NCBI GenBank assembly: GCA_029861825.1
Contig: JAOTYN010000086.1
Coordinates: 1-11,356 of the forward strand
DNA from: Cyclobacteriaceae bacterium
GTDB lineage: Bacteria; Bacteroidota; Bacteroidia; Cytophagales; Cyclobacteriaceae
Direction: 5' to 3'
Length of the DNA stretch: 11,356 bases
In this document: positions 1 through 7,143 of the stretch, piece after piece
Layout of the letters: every line of letters begins with the position of its first letter
Numbering within the stretch: the first letter of the stretch is position 1
The notes under the pieces: generated by a model
Told to the model about the DNA's origin: nothing
The model's database searches: none
Seen by the model: only the letters and a program-made list of their open reading frames with translations
Made by a program: the position numbers and the translations under genes

Positions 1-1641
1 GTTTTGCTGAGCCTGATCCCATTTGCGATACTCTTCACGCTCAAAGAATTGTAAGCGAACCGCTCCCCTATTGCGTTTGTGCTGGTTCTGCTCAACCTCT
101 CGGTACACTTCTGTAAGCATCCCGGAATCCTCAGGAAGGTCCTTGGTATTAAGCAGGAACTTATGGGCAATGCTGAAAAAAGTATTGTTAAAATGGATCA
201 CCGACTGAGCACTTCTCCAATTGGTTTGCAGAGTTTTCTCTTCCAGTTGATCCCGATAAAGTGCCAGCTCGTCTGCTGCCTGGTGCAATAACAAGTTAAG
301 ATCACCACCACGCCATCGGTAGATAGATTGCTTTACATCGCCGACCAGTAGCACATGGTTTTGATTGTCCAGACTATGGGTGACCAATGGCTTTAAGTTG
401 TCCCATTGATAGGCTGAGGTATCCTGAAATTCATCGATGAGTACATGGTGGTAATAACTGCCCAGCTTTTCGAATAGGAAGGGAGCCTCACGATCGGCTA
501 TTATCTCCTTTAACAAAAATCCATTATGAGATAACAACATCAAATTATTCTGCTGACGATAGGCCTTCAGCTGTTCGTTCAGGGCATCTAGGAGCCCATA
601 ACTATAGATGTGCCGCTGCAGGTGACAAGCGCTAACATACTCTTGATAATGAGTCTGGTGATAGTGGTAGATCTCCTTAGTAACCCGGTCCAGGCCATTA
701 GCTACCGCCGATTTTATCTGGTCTGCTTTTAAAGCCCCGCTTTTATACCAGTCGTCATAGCCGCATGCCAGGTCCACAAAACGCTTTCTCAGTTCAAATT
801 GACCCTTGAAAAATTTATAAAATGTATTTACAGTGCCACTTCCTTTAAATTTAAAATCATATGTCTTTAAGCCCTGATCGCCGATGATCTTCAGGGCTTC
901 ACTGGCCCGATCGCGTTGGTAGCCTTGGTAACTGTTCCGGGTGTTTTGAAGTTGCTGCTCCAACTCCCTTAAAGAGGCCATGTTTACTTTTTGGGGGTCT
1001 ATCTGGCTGAATCCTTTGTGGAATTTCTCCTTGAATAGTTCCTTCCCAAACTCAATGAGGTTGTAATCCAACTGCCAACCTTTATCCTGTTCGATCCGAT
1101 TGAAGGCAAAGTCCTTCACCCATTCCTTCAACTCAGGGGTGTGGTGTAACTGCGAATAAAGATTCTGTAGGGCCTCCTGCATAGCGGTATCGTCGTCCAC
1201 ATCGATCTCGTAATTCAGATTGAGGCGTAATTCGCGGGCCAGGGATCTAACCAACTGACTAAAAAAATGATCGATGGTACTTATGGCAAACCGCGAATAG
1301 TTATGCAGAATATTGTCCAGGACTTTGGTGGCGCGGGATTTAATGTCCAGCTTTTGGGGAAAGTGTGCAAACTCCTGATCGATTTGCTTCTGCATATCAG
1401 TCGGGCGGCCGGCAGCCATGTCCCTTAGCTGTTCCAGTATGCGCTTCTTCATCTCCTCGGTGGCCTTATTGGTAAAGGTGATGGCCAACACATGCTGAAA
1501 ATCAGCGGGATTACGCAGTACGATCTTCAAATACTCTTTTACCAGGGTAAAGGTCTTACCTGAACCTGCTGAGGAACGATAAATGGTAAAATTCTTGAAG
1601 GAAGTAACCGCCTGGTCCTCAAAAATCGTGAGTTGCCCCAT
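1..1641 (-). CDS. UvrD/RecB-family ATP-dependent helicase, AddA-like (N-terminal part)
   Basis: This is an open frame of 547 codons from an ATG at 1641 to the left edge with no stop, so the C-terminal half lies outside the window. Superfamily 1A helicase motifs appear in order. They are Walker A AGSGKT at residues 25-30, motif Ia TFTNKA at 55-60, STIDHFF at 121-127, the Walker B box IDEFQD at 402-407, VGDVKQSIYRWRGGD at 433-447, and motif IV TNWRS at 473-477. The P-loop close to the N-terminus, the long insert between STIDHFF and the Walker B box, and the YRWRGGD form fit the RecB/AddA branch better than UvrD or PcrA. Related full-length proteins in Bacteroidota are about 1,000 residues and usually end in a PD-(D/E)XK nuclease domain, which would be off the edge here. 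The inferred role is unwinding and resection of double-strand ends for recombination repair. A plain UvrD-like helicase remains possible until the C-terminus is seen. The gene follows the DUF502 gene after 78 bp. Confidence 0.93.
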   Translation of the reverse strand, partial: MGQLTIFEDQAVTSFKNFTIYRSSAGSGKTFTLVKEYLKIVLRNPADFQHVLAITFTNKATEEMKKRILEQLRDMAAGRPTDMQKQIDQEFAHFPQKLDIKSRATKVLDNILHNYSRFAISTIDHFFSQLVRSLARELRLNLNYEIDVDDDTAMQEALQNLYSQLHHTPELKEWVKDFAFNRIEQDKGWQLDYNLIEFGKELFKEKFHKGFSQIDPQKVNMASLRELEQQLQNTRNSYQGYQRDRASEALKIIGDQGLKTYDFKFKGSGTVNTFYKFFKGQFELRKRFVDLACGYDDWYKSGALKADQIKSAVANGLDRVTKEIYHYHQTHYQEYVSACHLQRHIYSYGLLDALNEQLKAYRQQNNLMLLSHNGFLLKEIIADREAPFLFEKLGSYYHHVLIDEFQDTSAYQWDNLKPLVTHSLDNQNHVLLVGDVKQSIYRWRGGDLNLLLHQAADELALYRDQLEEKTLQTNWRSAQSVIHFNNTFFSIAHKFLLNTKDLPEDSGMLTEVYREVEQNQHKRNRGAVRLQFFEREEYRKWDQAQQN

Positions 1642-1660
1642 TGAAACGGAGTGGAAAAAT

Positions 1661-1693
1661 CAAATTAATAACACCGTTATAAACTTAATCAAA
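1661..1693 (-). promoter_or_regulatory. candidate Bacteroidota-type promoter for the helicase gene
   Basis: Read on the minus strand, the 78-bp gap holds TTTG (1690-1693), a 21-nt spacer, then TTAATTTG (1661-1668). The Bacteroidota primary sigma factor consensus is TTTG, about 19-21 nt, TAnnTTTG, so the upstream box matches fully and the downstream box matches at 7 of 8 positions counting the two free bases (5 of 6 fixed ones). A start near 1654 would leave a leader of about 13 nt before the ATG at 1641. The region is AT-rich, so a chance match is possible. Confidence 0.35.
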
Positions 1694-1719
1694 GTGGTCA
1701 TTAGTCACACCCTAAGCAA

Positions 1720-2304
1720 TCAATTATTTGGTGAAGCTTTTTTCAATCCCGAGATGTCTATATCCGATACCCCGCCGGACACCACAAATTTCATAATCTC
1801 GGTACTGGAAAAGTTCAAGGGGATGACCTGGTCTTTGGGTACCAGGATTAGATTTCCGGACACATTATAACTATGGGGAAAATACACGCCCACATAACCC
1901 GGCGATCCCAGGAAGTCCACATTCTCCTGGGTGACGAACCCCACGCGCTTCATGGCCCCATCACTGAGCAAACTAACGATGACCGGTTGATCAAATTTCT
2001 TATGATCCCCAACAAATGCAGACACCAGATCCCTAAGTGAGGTGTAAATGATCCTCACCAGAGGTAAGCGCATCATCACATTTTCGAAGAATTTAATAAT
2101 GGGCTGTGCCAGGAAGGTTGAACCCAGGTACCCGAAAATAGTAATTGATCCCAGAATAATAAGCAAGCCCAAACCCGGAATAGTAAAGGGAATAAGTCCA
2201 TCCAGCCAGCGTATGGATATTACAATGATATAAAGGGTAAGCGCCAGGGGTACTACCAGCAATAGGCCTCGCAGAAAATATTTAGGAAATAATTGAAGAT
2301 TCAT
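1720..2304 (-). CDS. DUF502 family membrane protein
   Basis: This 194-residue protein starts with ATG at 2304. It has two hydrophobic segments, about residues 10-32 and 41-63, followed by a soluble domain with the family-typical stretch PLVRIIYTSLRDLVSAF near residues 80-96. It also carries glycine- and proline-containing beta segments such as GSPGYVGVYFP and LVPKDQ. This layout, two N-terminal helices plus a conserved compact C-terminal domain, is that of DUF502 proteins, which are found in many bacteria and have no firmly established biochemical function. The length is close to the family norm and nothing looks truncated. It lies downstream of the nqr terminator and 78 bp upstream of the helicase gene on the same strand, and should be a separate transcript from nqr. 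I recognise the family but can infer no specific role from the context. Confidence 0.88.
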   Translation of the reverse strand: MNLQLFPKYFLRGLLLVVPLALTLYIIVISIRWLDGLIPFTIPGLGLLIILGSITIFGYLGSTFLAQPIIKFFENVMMRLPLVRIIYTSLRDLVSAFVGDHKKFDQPVIVSLLSDGAMKRVGFVTQENVDFLGSPGYVGVYFPHSYNVSGNLILVPKDQVIPLNFSSTEIMKFVVSGGVSDIDISGLKKASPNN

Positions 2305-2330
2305 AGCAGAGTAATTGAAGATGTTTTAAA

Positions 2331-2338
2331 GAAATATA
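2331..2338 (-). promoter_or_regulatory. weak candidate -7 box for the DUF502 gene
   Basis: The minus strand reads TATATTTC, one base off TAnnTTTG, 26 nt upstream of the ATG at 2304. No convincing upstream TTTG box is seen at the expected distance. The site is offered only because the gene follows a terminator and so needs its own promoter within about 65 bp. Confidence 0.2.
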
Positions 2339-2370
2339 CTGAAACCTGTACTATCAGAACACATCATCCT

Positions 2371-2404
2371 AAAAAAACAAATCCCGGGATAGCAGTCCCG
2401 GGAT
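2371..2404 (-). terminator. intrinsic terminator of the nqrA-E operon
   Basis: A perfect 9-bp stem (2381-2389 with 2396-2404, arms ATCCCGGGA and TCCCGGGAT) encloses a 6-nt loop. On the minus strand it is followed by TTGTTTTTTT (complement of 2371-2380). The hairpin begins 26 nt beyond the nqrE stop codon. The GC-rich stem plus U-tract is a standard Rho-independent terminator and points to the end of transcription right after nqrE. Confidence 0.88.
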
Positions 2405-2430
2405 GAATATTTATCAGAGTTCAGTTGATC

Positions 2431-3042
2431 TCAAATAGCTATTCCGATAAATGACTGGAAAGCCAATCCCATCAAACCGGTAATGAGCATGGTAATGCCC
2501 AGTCCTTTTAAGCCATCTGGCACATTGCTATACTTGAGTCTTTCCCGGATGGCAGCTAATGCTATAATAGCCAGGAACCAGCCTATTCCGGAGGAAAAGC
2601 CATATACCGTAGATTCCACCAGATTAAGGTCTTTCTGAACCATAAACAAGGAGGAACCCAGAATGGCACAGTTCACTGCGATCAGGGGCAGGAAAATACC
2701 AAGTGATCCATACAATGCCGGTGATACTTTTTCTATGATCATCTCCACCAACTGCACCATAGCAGCAATTATAGCAATGAACATTATGAACTGCAGGAAA
2801 CTGAGGTCTACATCGGCGTAGCCAGCCCCCAGCCAGCTAAGGGCACCTTCCTTCAGTACAAATTCTTTTATCAGCCAGTTGGCCGGAACGGTTATGGTCA
2901 GCACAAATATTACCGCAAAACCTAAACCTACGGCAGTGGAGACCTTTTTGGAAACCGCCAAATAGGAGCACATCCCTAAGAAATAGGCGAAGACCATATT
3001 TTCTACAAAAATTGATCGAACACCGAGACTTAATAATTCCAT
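2431..3042 (-). CDS. nqrE: Na+-translocating NADH:quinone reductase subunit E
   Basis: This is a 203-residue integral membrane protein with about six hydrophobic segments, homologous to RnfA and close in length to characterised NqrE (about 200 residues). The cysteines that, with NqrD, hold the intramembrane [2Fe-2S] cluster are visible at C25 (LGMCSYLAV) and C125 (VNCAILGSSLF). They correspond to C26 and C120 of the Vibrio cholerae protein. The cluster carries electrons from NqrF across the membrane to the FMN of NqrC. The ATG at 3042 is 11 nt after the nqrD stop, which supports co-transcription. It is the last gene of the operon and is followed by a strong terminator, where many genomes have nqrF. 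Confidence 0.96.
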   Translation of the reverse strand: MELLSLGVRSIFVENMVFAYFLGMCSYLAVSKKVSTAVGLGFAVIFVLTITVPANWLIKEFVLKEGALSWLGAGYADVDLSFLQFIMFIAIIAAMVQLVEMIIEKVSPALYGSLGIFLPLIAVNCAILGSSLFMVQKDLNLVESTVYGFSSGIGWFLAIIALAAIRERLKYSNVPDGLKGLGITMLITGLMGLAFQSFIGIAI

Positions 3043-3053
3043 AATGTGATATA

Positions 3054-3725
3054 TTAATGTTCTACGTAACCAGTTTTAGTTCTTTGAATCCAGATGATGA
3101 TTCCCAGGATCATAAAAGCTCCGATTGGAGTTACCATCAAGCCATTATTGGGAAAATTGGATATTCCGATGGCTTCGAAAACCTCAAATCCGAACAGGGA
3201 TCCGAAACCGAATAATTCCCGGAAAAAAGCTACCGCTAGTATAATCCAAGCATAGCCAAATCCACTTCCGAATCCATCCAGGATAGAATCCCAGGCCTTA
3301 TTACCCATGGCAAAGGCTTCCAGGCGACCCATGATGATACAGTTGGTAATGATTAAACCAACATAAACCGAAAGCACTTTATACATATCGTAGTAATAGG
3401 CTTTAAGAACCTCATTAACCAGTGTCACCAGAGTGGCAATAATCGCTAATTGTACGATGATCCGCACCCGGTTGGGGATCAGGTTTCTGAATACAGAAAT
3501 GATCAAATTGGAAAAAACGATCACGAATAGTACCGCGATAGACATTACCATGGTAGGTTCCATTTTAAGGGTAATGGCCAGCGCAGAACATATGCCCAGT
3601 ACCTGCACGGTAATGGGATTGTCATCATTTAAGGGATCTGAAATGAACTTACGTCGTCGTTTCGACATCAAGCCTTCACTTTTCTCCTTCTTAACTATCG
3701 GTTGTTCTAAAGTTTCCGTACTCAT
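3054..3725 (-). CDS. nqrD: Na+-translocating NADH:quinone reductase subunit D
   Basis: This is a 223-residue membrane protein, homologous to RnfE, with about six transmembrane segments after a charged cytoplasmic N-terminus. The conserved start of the core, NPITVQVLGICSALA, contains C46, and the second conserved cysteine is C129 in ITNCIIMGR. Both are offset by 17 from the Vibrio cholerae iron-sulfur ligands C29 and C112, so the protein has an N-terminal extension of about 17 residues rich in Lys and Glu. A later in-frame Met at residue 20 could be an alternative start, but the ATG at 3725 lies 9 nt after the nqrC stop and fits the operon spacing. With NqrE it binds the intramembrane [2Fe-2S] cluster and forms part of the sodium path. 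Confidence 0.96.
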   Translation of the reverse strand: MSTETLEQPIVKKEKSEGLMSKRRRKFISDPLNDDNPITVQVLGICSALAITLKMEPTMVMSIAVLFVIVFSNLIISVFRNLIPNRVRIIVQLAIIATLVTLVNEVLKAYYYDMYKVLSVYVGLIITNCIIMGRLEAFAMGNKAWDSILDGFGSGFGYAWIILAVAFFRELFGFGSLFGFEVFEAIGISNFPNNGLMVTPIGAFMILGIIIWIQRTKTGYVEH

Positions 3726-3734
3726 ATCAAACGC

Positions 3735-4463
3735 CTATGATGAAATTTTCTTTAAATAGTTCTCGTAGTAGCTCAGATAATCTTTGATCATGTTATTGAC
3801 TCCTCGGGCGGTGATAGTGGCTCCGGCCAACCCATCCACACTGTGCACTCCTAAGGATTCGGGAGGGTTGCCCTCGCCTTTTAACATGCTGACCGAGATC
3901 AATTGTCCGGCCTGATCGTATAATTGCTTCTCCACGAATCGGGATTGAATATCTTTTTCTGAAATTCGCGCGCCCAGCCCGGGTGTTTCTCCCCGGTGAT
4001 CGAAGACTACCCCTTTAATAGTGTTAAGGTCCTTATCTAAGGCCAGATATCCCCAGATCACATCCCATAGGCCGTTACCATATATCGGCAAGATGTAAGC
4101 ATCGATTTCTCCGTTATCCCCTTTGAATTGAAATACGGGATAAAGGCGCTCCTCTGGATCCAGTTTAAAATTCTTCTCTATGGACACGTTCTCAGCTATC
4201 AGGGGCACACCTTCGGAATCGTTTTCAACGCGGGTGCCTTGGTGATCTACCACCAGTGATTCGATGCGATCACCATAAATACCCAGGACATCATCCCCTT
4301 TTTGGATGTCCATAACCGCCCTGAGTATACTCTTTTTGGTATCCAGTTCTACTTGGATCTGCTGACGTTCCGCCAATCCCACCGAAGTAAGGGAAAGCAG
4401 TCCCCCTAGTATTATGGTGGTAATAATGGAGAATATGATGATATAGGTATTAGATTGTCGCAC
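3735..4463 (-). CDS. nqrC: Na+-translocating NADH:quinone reductase subunit C (covalent FMN)
   Basis: This is a 242-residue protein with one N-terminal membrane anchor (about residues 7-29) and a periplasmic FMN-binding domain. Visible family motifs are GETPGLGA at 158-165 and the flavinylation site DGLAGATIT at 210-218, with T216 as the expected phosphoester acceptor for FMN. ApbE normally attaches this FMN, and no apbE gene lies in the window. The residue before GAT is Ala where many NqrC proteins have Ser. The start is GTG at 4463: an in-frame TGA lies two codons upstream and the next Met is residue 51, so GTG is the only sensible choice. It overlaps the end of nqrB by 14 nt and has a full Shine-Dalgarno sequence 7 nt upstream. 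Confidence 0.95.
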   Translation of the reverse strand: MRQSNTYIIIFSIITTIILGGLLSLTSVGLAERQQIQVELDTKKSILRAVMDIQKGDDVLGIYGDRIESLVVDHQGTRVENDSEGVPLIAENVSIEKNFKLDPEERLYPVFQFKGDNGEIDAYILPIYGNGLWDVIWGYLALDKDLNTIKGVVFDHRGETPGLGARISEKDIQSRFVEKQLYDQAGQLISVSMLKGEGNPPESLGVHSVDGLAGATITARGVNNMIKDYLSYYENYLKKISS

Positions 4464-5646
4464 GTTTCAACCTCCTTTTCTTATTTGCTTGTACTACATA
4501 GAAATCAATCAGAGGAGCAAAGACGTTCATCAGTAAAACTGCCAGCATTATCCCCTCCGGATAGGCTGGATTCACTACTCTGATAAGCACCGTCAGTACT
4601 CCAATTAAGAATCCGTAGATCCATTTCCCTCTTTCAGTATGGGCGGCGGTAACAGGATCGGTTGCCATAAATACCGCGCCAAATGCCAGTCCGCCTATCA
4701 CTAAATGATAGTGTGGGGGCATTTCCATAAAGGCATTGAGTCCAAAGAGGTTAAACAAGTATCCCATAAACAAGGCCCCTCCGAAAACACTGAATATGAT
4801 CTTCCAACTGCCCACCTCAGTGACGATGAGGATAGCAGCGCCGATCAAGGCCATCAAAACGGAGGTCTCCCCCACTGAACCGGGGATAGCCCCCAGGAAT
4901 AAGTTCTTAAAGTCATAAAGATTGGCATACCAGCTATCACCCATAGCAGCCACCACCGTATGTGTGCCCTCTACAGAAGCATTGTATGCTACAGCCAGAG
5001 AAGTGGCTCCGGAATATCCTTCTACAGGGGTAGCATCTCCCAGATAGGTCCATACATTCTCCCCCGACATTTGGGCGGGATAGGCGAAATAGAGGAAGGC
5101 CCTGGCAGTCATGGCGATGTTCAGTACATTCATACCGGTGCCGCCGAAAGCTTCTTTGGCAATTACTACCGCGAAGATTGTTCCCAGGGCAATTTGCCAC
5201 AGAGGCGTAGTGGGTGGCAGTACTAGCGGTATCAACATACCCGTTACTAAAAACCCCTCATTGATGGGGTGTTTACGGATGATACCAAAAATAACCTCCA
5301 CCAGGCCCCCGGCTCCATAAGATACCAAAAGCATAGGAAGCACTACGTAAACTCCTACCCATAGCTTTTGCCCCAAACTGGCTACTTCACCGGTAGCAAT
5401 GAAGTGTTGATGGCCCACATTCCACATTCCGTAGATCAGACAAGGGATCATCGCAATCACCACCGTCATCATCAGGCGCTTCAGGTCAACAGCATCTCTG
5501 ATTTGTGCTCCCTTAGAGTCCGTTGTATGATCGGGGGTGAACATGAAAGTTTCACCTGCCTCGAATAGGTAGTAGAACTTTTCAAAACGCCCTCCTTTTT
5601 GGAACATAGGGCGTTGCTTATCCAGTATATCTTTTACAAACTTCAT
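4450..5646 (-). CDS. nqrB: Na+-translocating NADH:quinone reductase subunit B (covalent FMN)
   Basis: This is a 398-residue polytopic membrane protein, homologous to RnfD and of usual length for NqrB (about 400). The covalent FMN site is GYSGATSLA near residues 210-218, with T215 the expected acceptor. Other conserved pieces include RKHPINEGFLVTG at 124-136, KEAFGGTGMN at 164-173, MATDPVTAAHTERGKWIYG in the C-terminal half, and NPAYPEG near the end. NqrB carries FMN and riboflavin and is the main sodium-translocating and quinone-interacting subunit. The ATG at 5646 is 2 nt after the nqrA stop, and the 3' end overlaps nqrC by 14 nt, so translation is probably coupled on both sides. Confidence 0.97.
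   Translation of the reverse strand: MKFVKDILDKQRPMFQKGGRFEKFYYLFEAGETFMFTPDHTTDSKGAQIRDAVDLKRLMMTVVIAMIPCLIYGMWNVGHQHFIATGEVASLGQKLWVGVYVVLPMLLVSYGAGGLVEVIFGIIRKHPINEGFLVTGMLIPLVLPPTTPLWQIALGTIFAVVIAKEAFGGTGMNVLNIAMTARAFLYFAYPAQMSGENVWTYLGDATPVEGYSGATSLAVAYNASVEGTHTVVAAMGDSWYANLYDFKNLFLGAIPGSVGETSVLMALIGAAILIVTEVGSWKIIFSVFGGALFMGYLFNLFGLNAFMEMPPHYHLVIGGLAFGAVFMATDPVTAAHTERGKWIYGFLIGVLTVLIRVVNPAYPEGIMLAVLLMNVFAPLIDFYVVQANKKRRLKRATI
4471..4477 (-). promoter_or_regulatory. Shine-Dalgarno sequence of nqrC, inside nqrB
   Basis: The minus strand reads AAGGAGG followed by a 7-nt spacer and the GTG start of nqrC. It falls in the Lys-Arg-rich C-terminal codons of nqrB. Strong Shine-Dalgarno sequences are uncommon in Bacteroidota, so this one, placed at ideal distance from a non-ATG start, supports the chosen start and suggests translational coupling. 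The same bases also encode K-R-R, so chance cannot be excluded. Confidence 0.55.
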
Positions 5647-5648
5647 TA

Positions 5649-7013
5649 TTAGCTATGTATCATTAGATCGATACCCTGACGCAATATTGATTGAATATTA
5701 TGTTTGGACACATCCACGAATTCGCAAAGCGCCAGATCCTCCTCTACCACTTCATAAATACCCAGAGTCTCCATGTCATCGTAATCTTCCGCCATGATAG
5801 CCTTGATCAAATGTGTGGGCAGAATGTCCATGGGAGTTACTCTTTCAAAAACGCCGGTCTGCACAAAGGCACGCTCCTCACCGCAGGTGTTGGTGTCCAG
5901 GTCGTACTCTTTGTTGCGATTCATAAATGACATAAGGCCAAGAGCTCTATGGAAGCTCAACTTGCTACTGGTAGGCTTCAGCCATCCTAAAAATTCGTGA
6001 TAGTCGCCCTCTGTAATTACGGTTATTAAATGATGGTAGAAACCTAGATAACCGGTAGAGGCAATCCGCTCACCGGTCAGCACATTTCCGGATATAAAAC
6101 GCACATTCTCATGTTGCAGATTATCTTTGATGAATTTATCGATACAAGCGCCATCATAGGTACGATAATATCGGGGCTCCTTTACAGAAGAACCGGCCAC
6201 AGCAAAGATCTTGGAGGCATCATAAACGCCTTCCAGAAACAGTTTGCCGATTTGCACCACAGCGTAGGGGCTCAGGGTCCAGGCAACTTCACCCTTGTTG
6301 ATAGGGTCCAAATGGTGTATTTGAACGCCCACGTTTCCAGACGGATGTGGTCCGGAGAACTTATTAATCTCCACCCCACGCACGGCACTAAAAAGCGGGC
6401 TTACCTCGGCGTCCGAATCTACATTGAGATGTACTTTGCCGGGGGTTAATTTCTTGATCAGGTCCAGTCCCGTTTGGAAATACTGGTCCTGCCCTTTGAG
6501 GATAAAATCCAAATCGGGAGCCAATGGATGAGAGTCAAAAGCCGAAATAAAAATGGCTTTAGGAGAATCCTGAGGATTGGCAATTATGCCGTAGGGGCGC
6601 TGAATGAACTTAGGCCAAATACCGCAAGTTACCAACTGCTTTAATATTTGGTCCTTACTTATATTGTTTATCTCGGAGATGGTATACTTGTCAAAAGGTT
6701 GATATTGGATCTGCTTATCGGCCAATATCCTTATTTCTAAAAGCCTTCTTTTCTCACCTCTCTTTATCTCTACTACTTCTCCACTAACCGGAGCGGTATA
6801 AAGTACATCGGGCTTTGTCTTATCAAATAACAATGGGGATCCCGCTTTGACATTATCACCTTCGGATACCAGTAACTTCGGGCGTTCCATGCCCAGAAAA
6901 TCTGAGGGTTTAAGAGCAAAAGTTTCGGGATGGACAGAATCAACAATTTCCTTCTTGGCAGCACCTACTAATTTTATGTTGAATCCCTTTTTAAGCTTTA
7001 CGAATTTCGACAT
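5649..7013 (-). CDS. nqrA: Na+-translocating NADH:quinone reductase subunit A
   Basis: This is a 454-residue soluble, membrane-peripheral subunit with no transmembrane segment, matching the family length of about 450. The N-terminus (MSKFVKLKKGFNIKLVG) and the region up to about residue 95 (SEGDNVKAGSPLLFDK, TAPVSGEVVEIKRGEKRR) form the lipoyl-like barrel sandwich shared with RnfC. The C-terminal part contains NTCGEERAFVQTG, then a short segment typical of NqrA. NqrA lacks the 4Fe-4S motifs of RnfC and takes part in quinone binding. It is the first gene of the operon. The ATG at 7013 is the first start after a 130-bp non-coding gap that contains the terminator of the upstream gene and a promoter-like box. 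Confidence 0.97.
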   Translation of the reverse strand: MSKFVKLKKGFNIKLVGAAKKEIVDSVHPETFALKPSDFLGMERPKLLVSEGDNVKAGSPLLFDKTKPDVLYTAPVSGEVVEIKRGEKRRLLEIRILADKQIQYQPFDKYTISEINNISKDQILKQLVTCGIWPKFIQRPYGIIANPQDSPKAIFISAFDSHPLAPDLDFILKGQDQYFQTGLDLIKKLTPGKVHLNVDSDAEVSPLFSAVRGVEINKFSGPHPSGNVGVQIHHLDPINKGEVAWTLSPYAVVQIGKLFLEGVYDASKIFAVAGSSVKEPRYYRTYDGACIDKFIKDNLQHENVRFISGNVLTGERIASTGYLGFYHHLITVITEGDYHEFLGWLKPTSSKLSFHRALGLMSFMNRNKEYDLDTNTCGEERAFVQTGVFERVTPMDILPTHLIKAIMAEDYDDMETLGIYEVVEEDLALCEFVDVSKHNIQSILRQGIDLMIHS

Positions 7014-7056
7014 GTTGGAAGCTTTCCTTAGACACGCATTAAGGATTAAATCGTGG

Positions 7057-7064
7057 CAAAAATA
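7057..7064 (-). promoter_or_regulatory. candidate -7 box of the nqr operon promoter
   Basis: The minus strand reads TATTTTTG, a full match to the Bacteroidota -7 consensus TAnnTTTG, 43 nt upstream of the nqrA ATG. A start near 7050 would give a leader of about 37 nt containing the purine-rich AAGGAAAG (complement of 7022-7029). No clear TTTG is seen at the expected upstream distance; the nearest sequence is TTTACAG. The surrounding DNA is very AT-rich, as expected for a promoter. Confidence 0.5.
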
Positions 7065-7114
7065 ATAAAAATTTAGTGAATATTAACTGTAAATAATTTT
7101 ATTAAAAAATAAAT

Positions 7115-7136
7115 AAACCCCTGGGATCAGGGGTTT
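7115..7136 (-). terminator. intrinsic terminator after ispH
   Basis: A perfect 9-bp stem (7115-7123 with 7128-7136, arms AAACCCCTG and CAGGGGTTT) has a GGAT loop on the plus strand. It lies 7 nt beyond the ispH stop codon. On the minus strand the hairpin is followed by a T-rich run (TTTATTTATTTTTT, complement of 7104-7117, overlapping the stem base), consistent with Rho-independent termination of the lipoprotein-cmk-ispH unit and separation from the nqr promoter just downstream. Confidence 0.8.
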
Positions 7137-7143
7137 TCAATTT

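Noticed and set aside
23..291. Two short plus-strand frames at the left edge
   Set aside because: They are antisense to helicase motif IV and surrounding conserved sequence.
1583..1870. A 95-codon plus-strand open frame spanning the helicase-DUF502 gap
   Set aside because: Most of it is antisense to the C-terminus of DUF502 and the N-terminus of the helicase, both of which are supported by motifs.
4937..5226. Open frames on both strands of about 87 codons inside nqrB
   Set aside because: They overlap the FMN-binding region of nqrB in other frames, and their products are rich in Cys, Arg and Ser as expected for shadow frames.
7014..7114. Possible riboswitch or flavin-sensing leader before nqrA
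   Set aside because: The gap is only about 100 bp, AT-rich, and apart from the ispH terminator shows no set of paired elements of any riboswitch class known to me.
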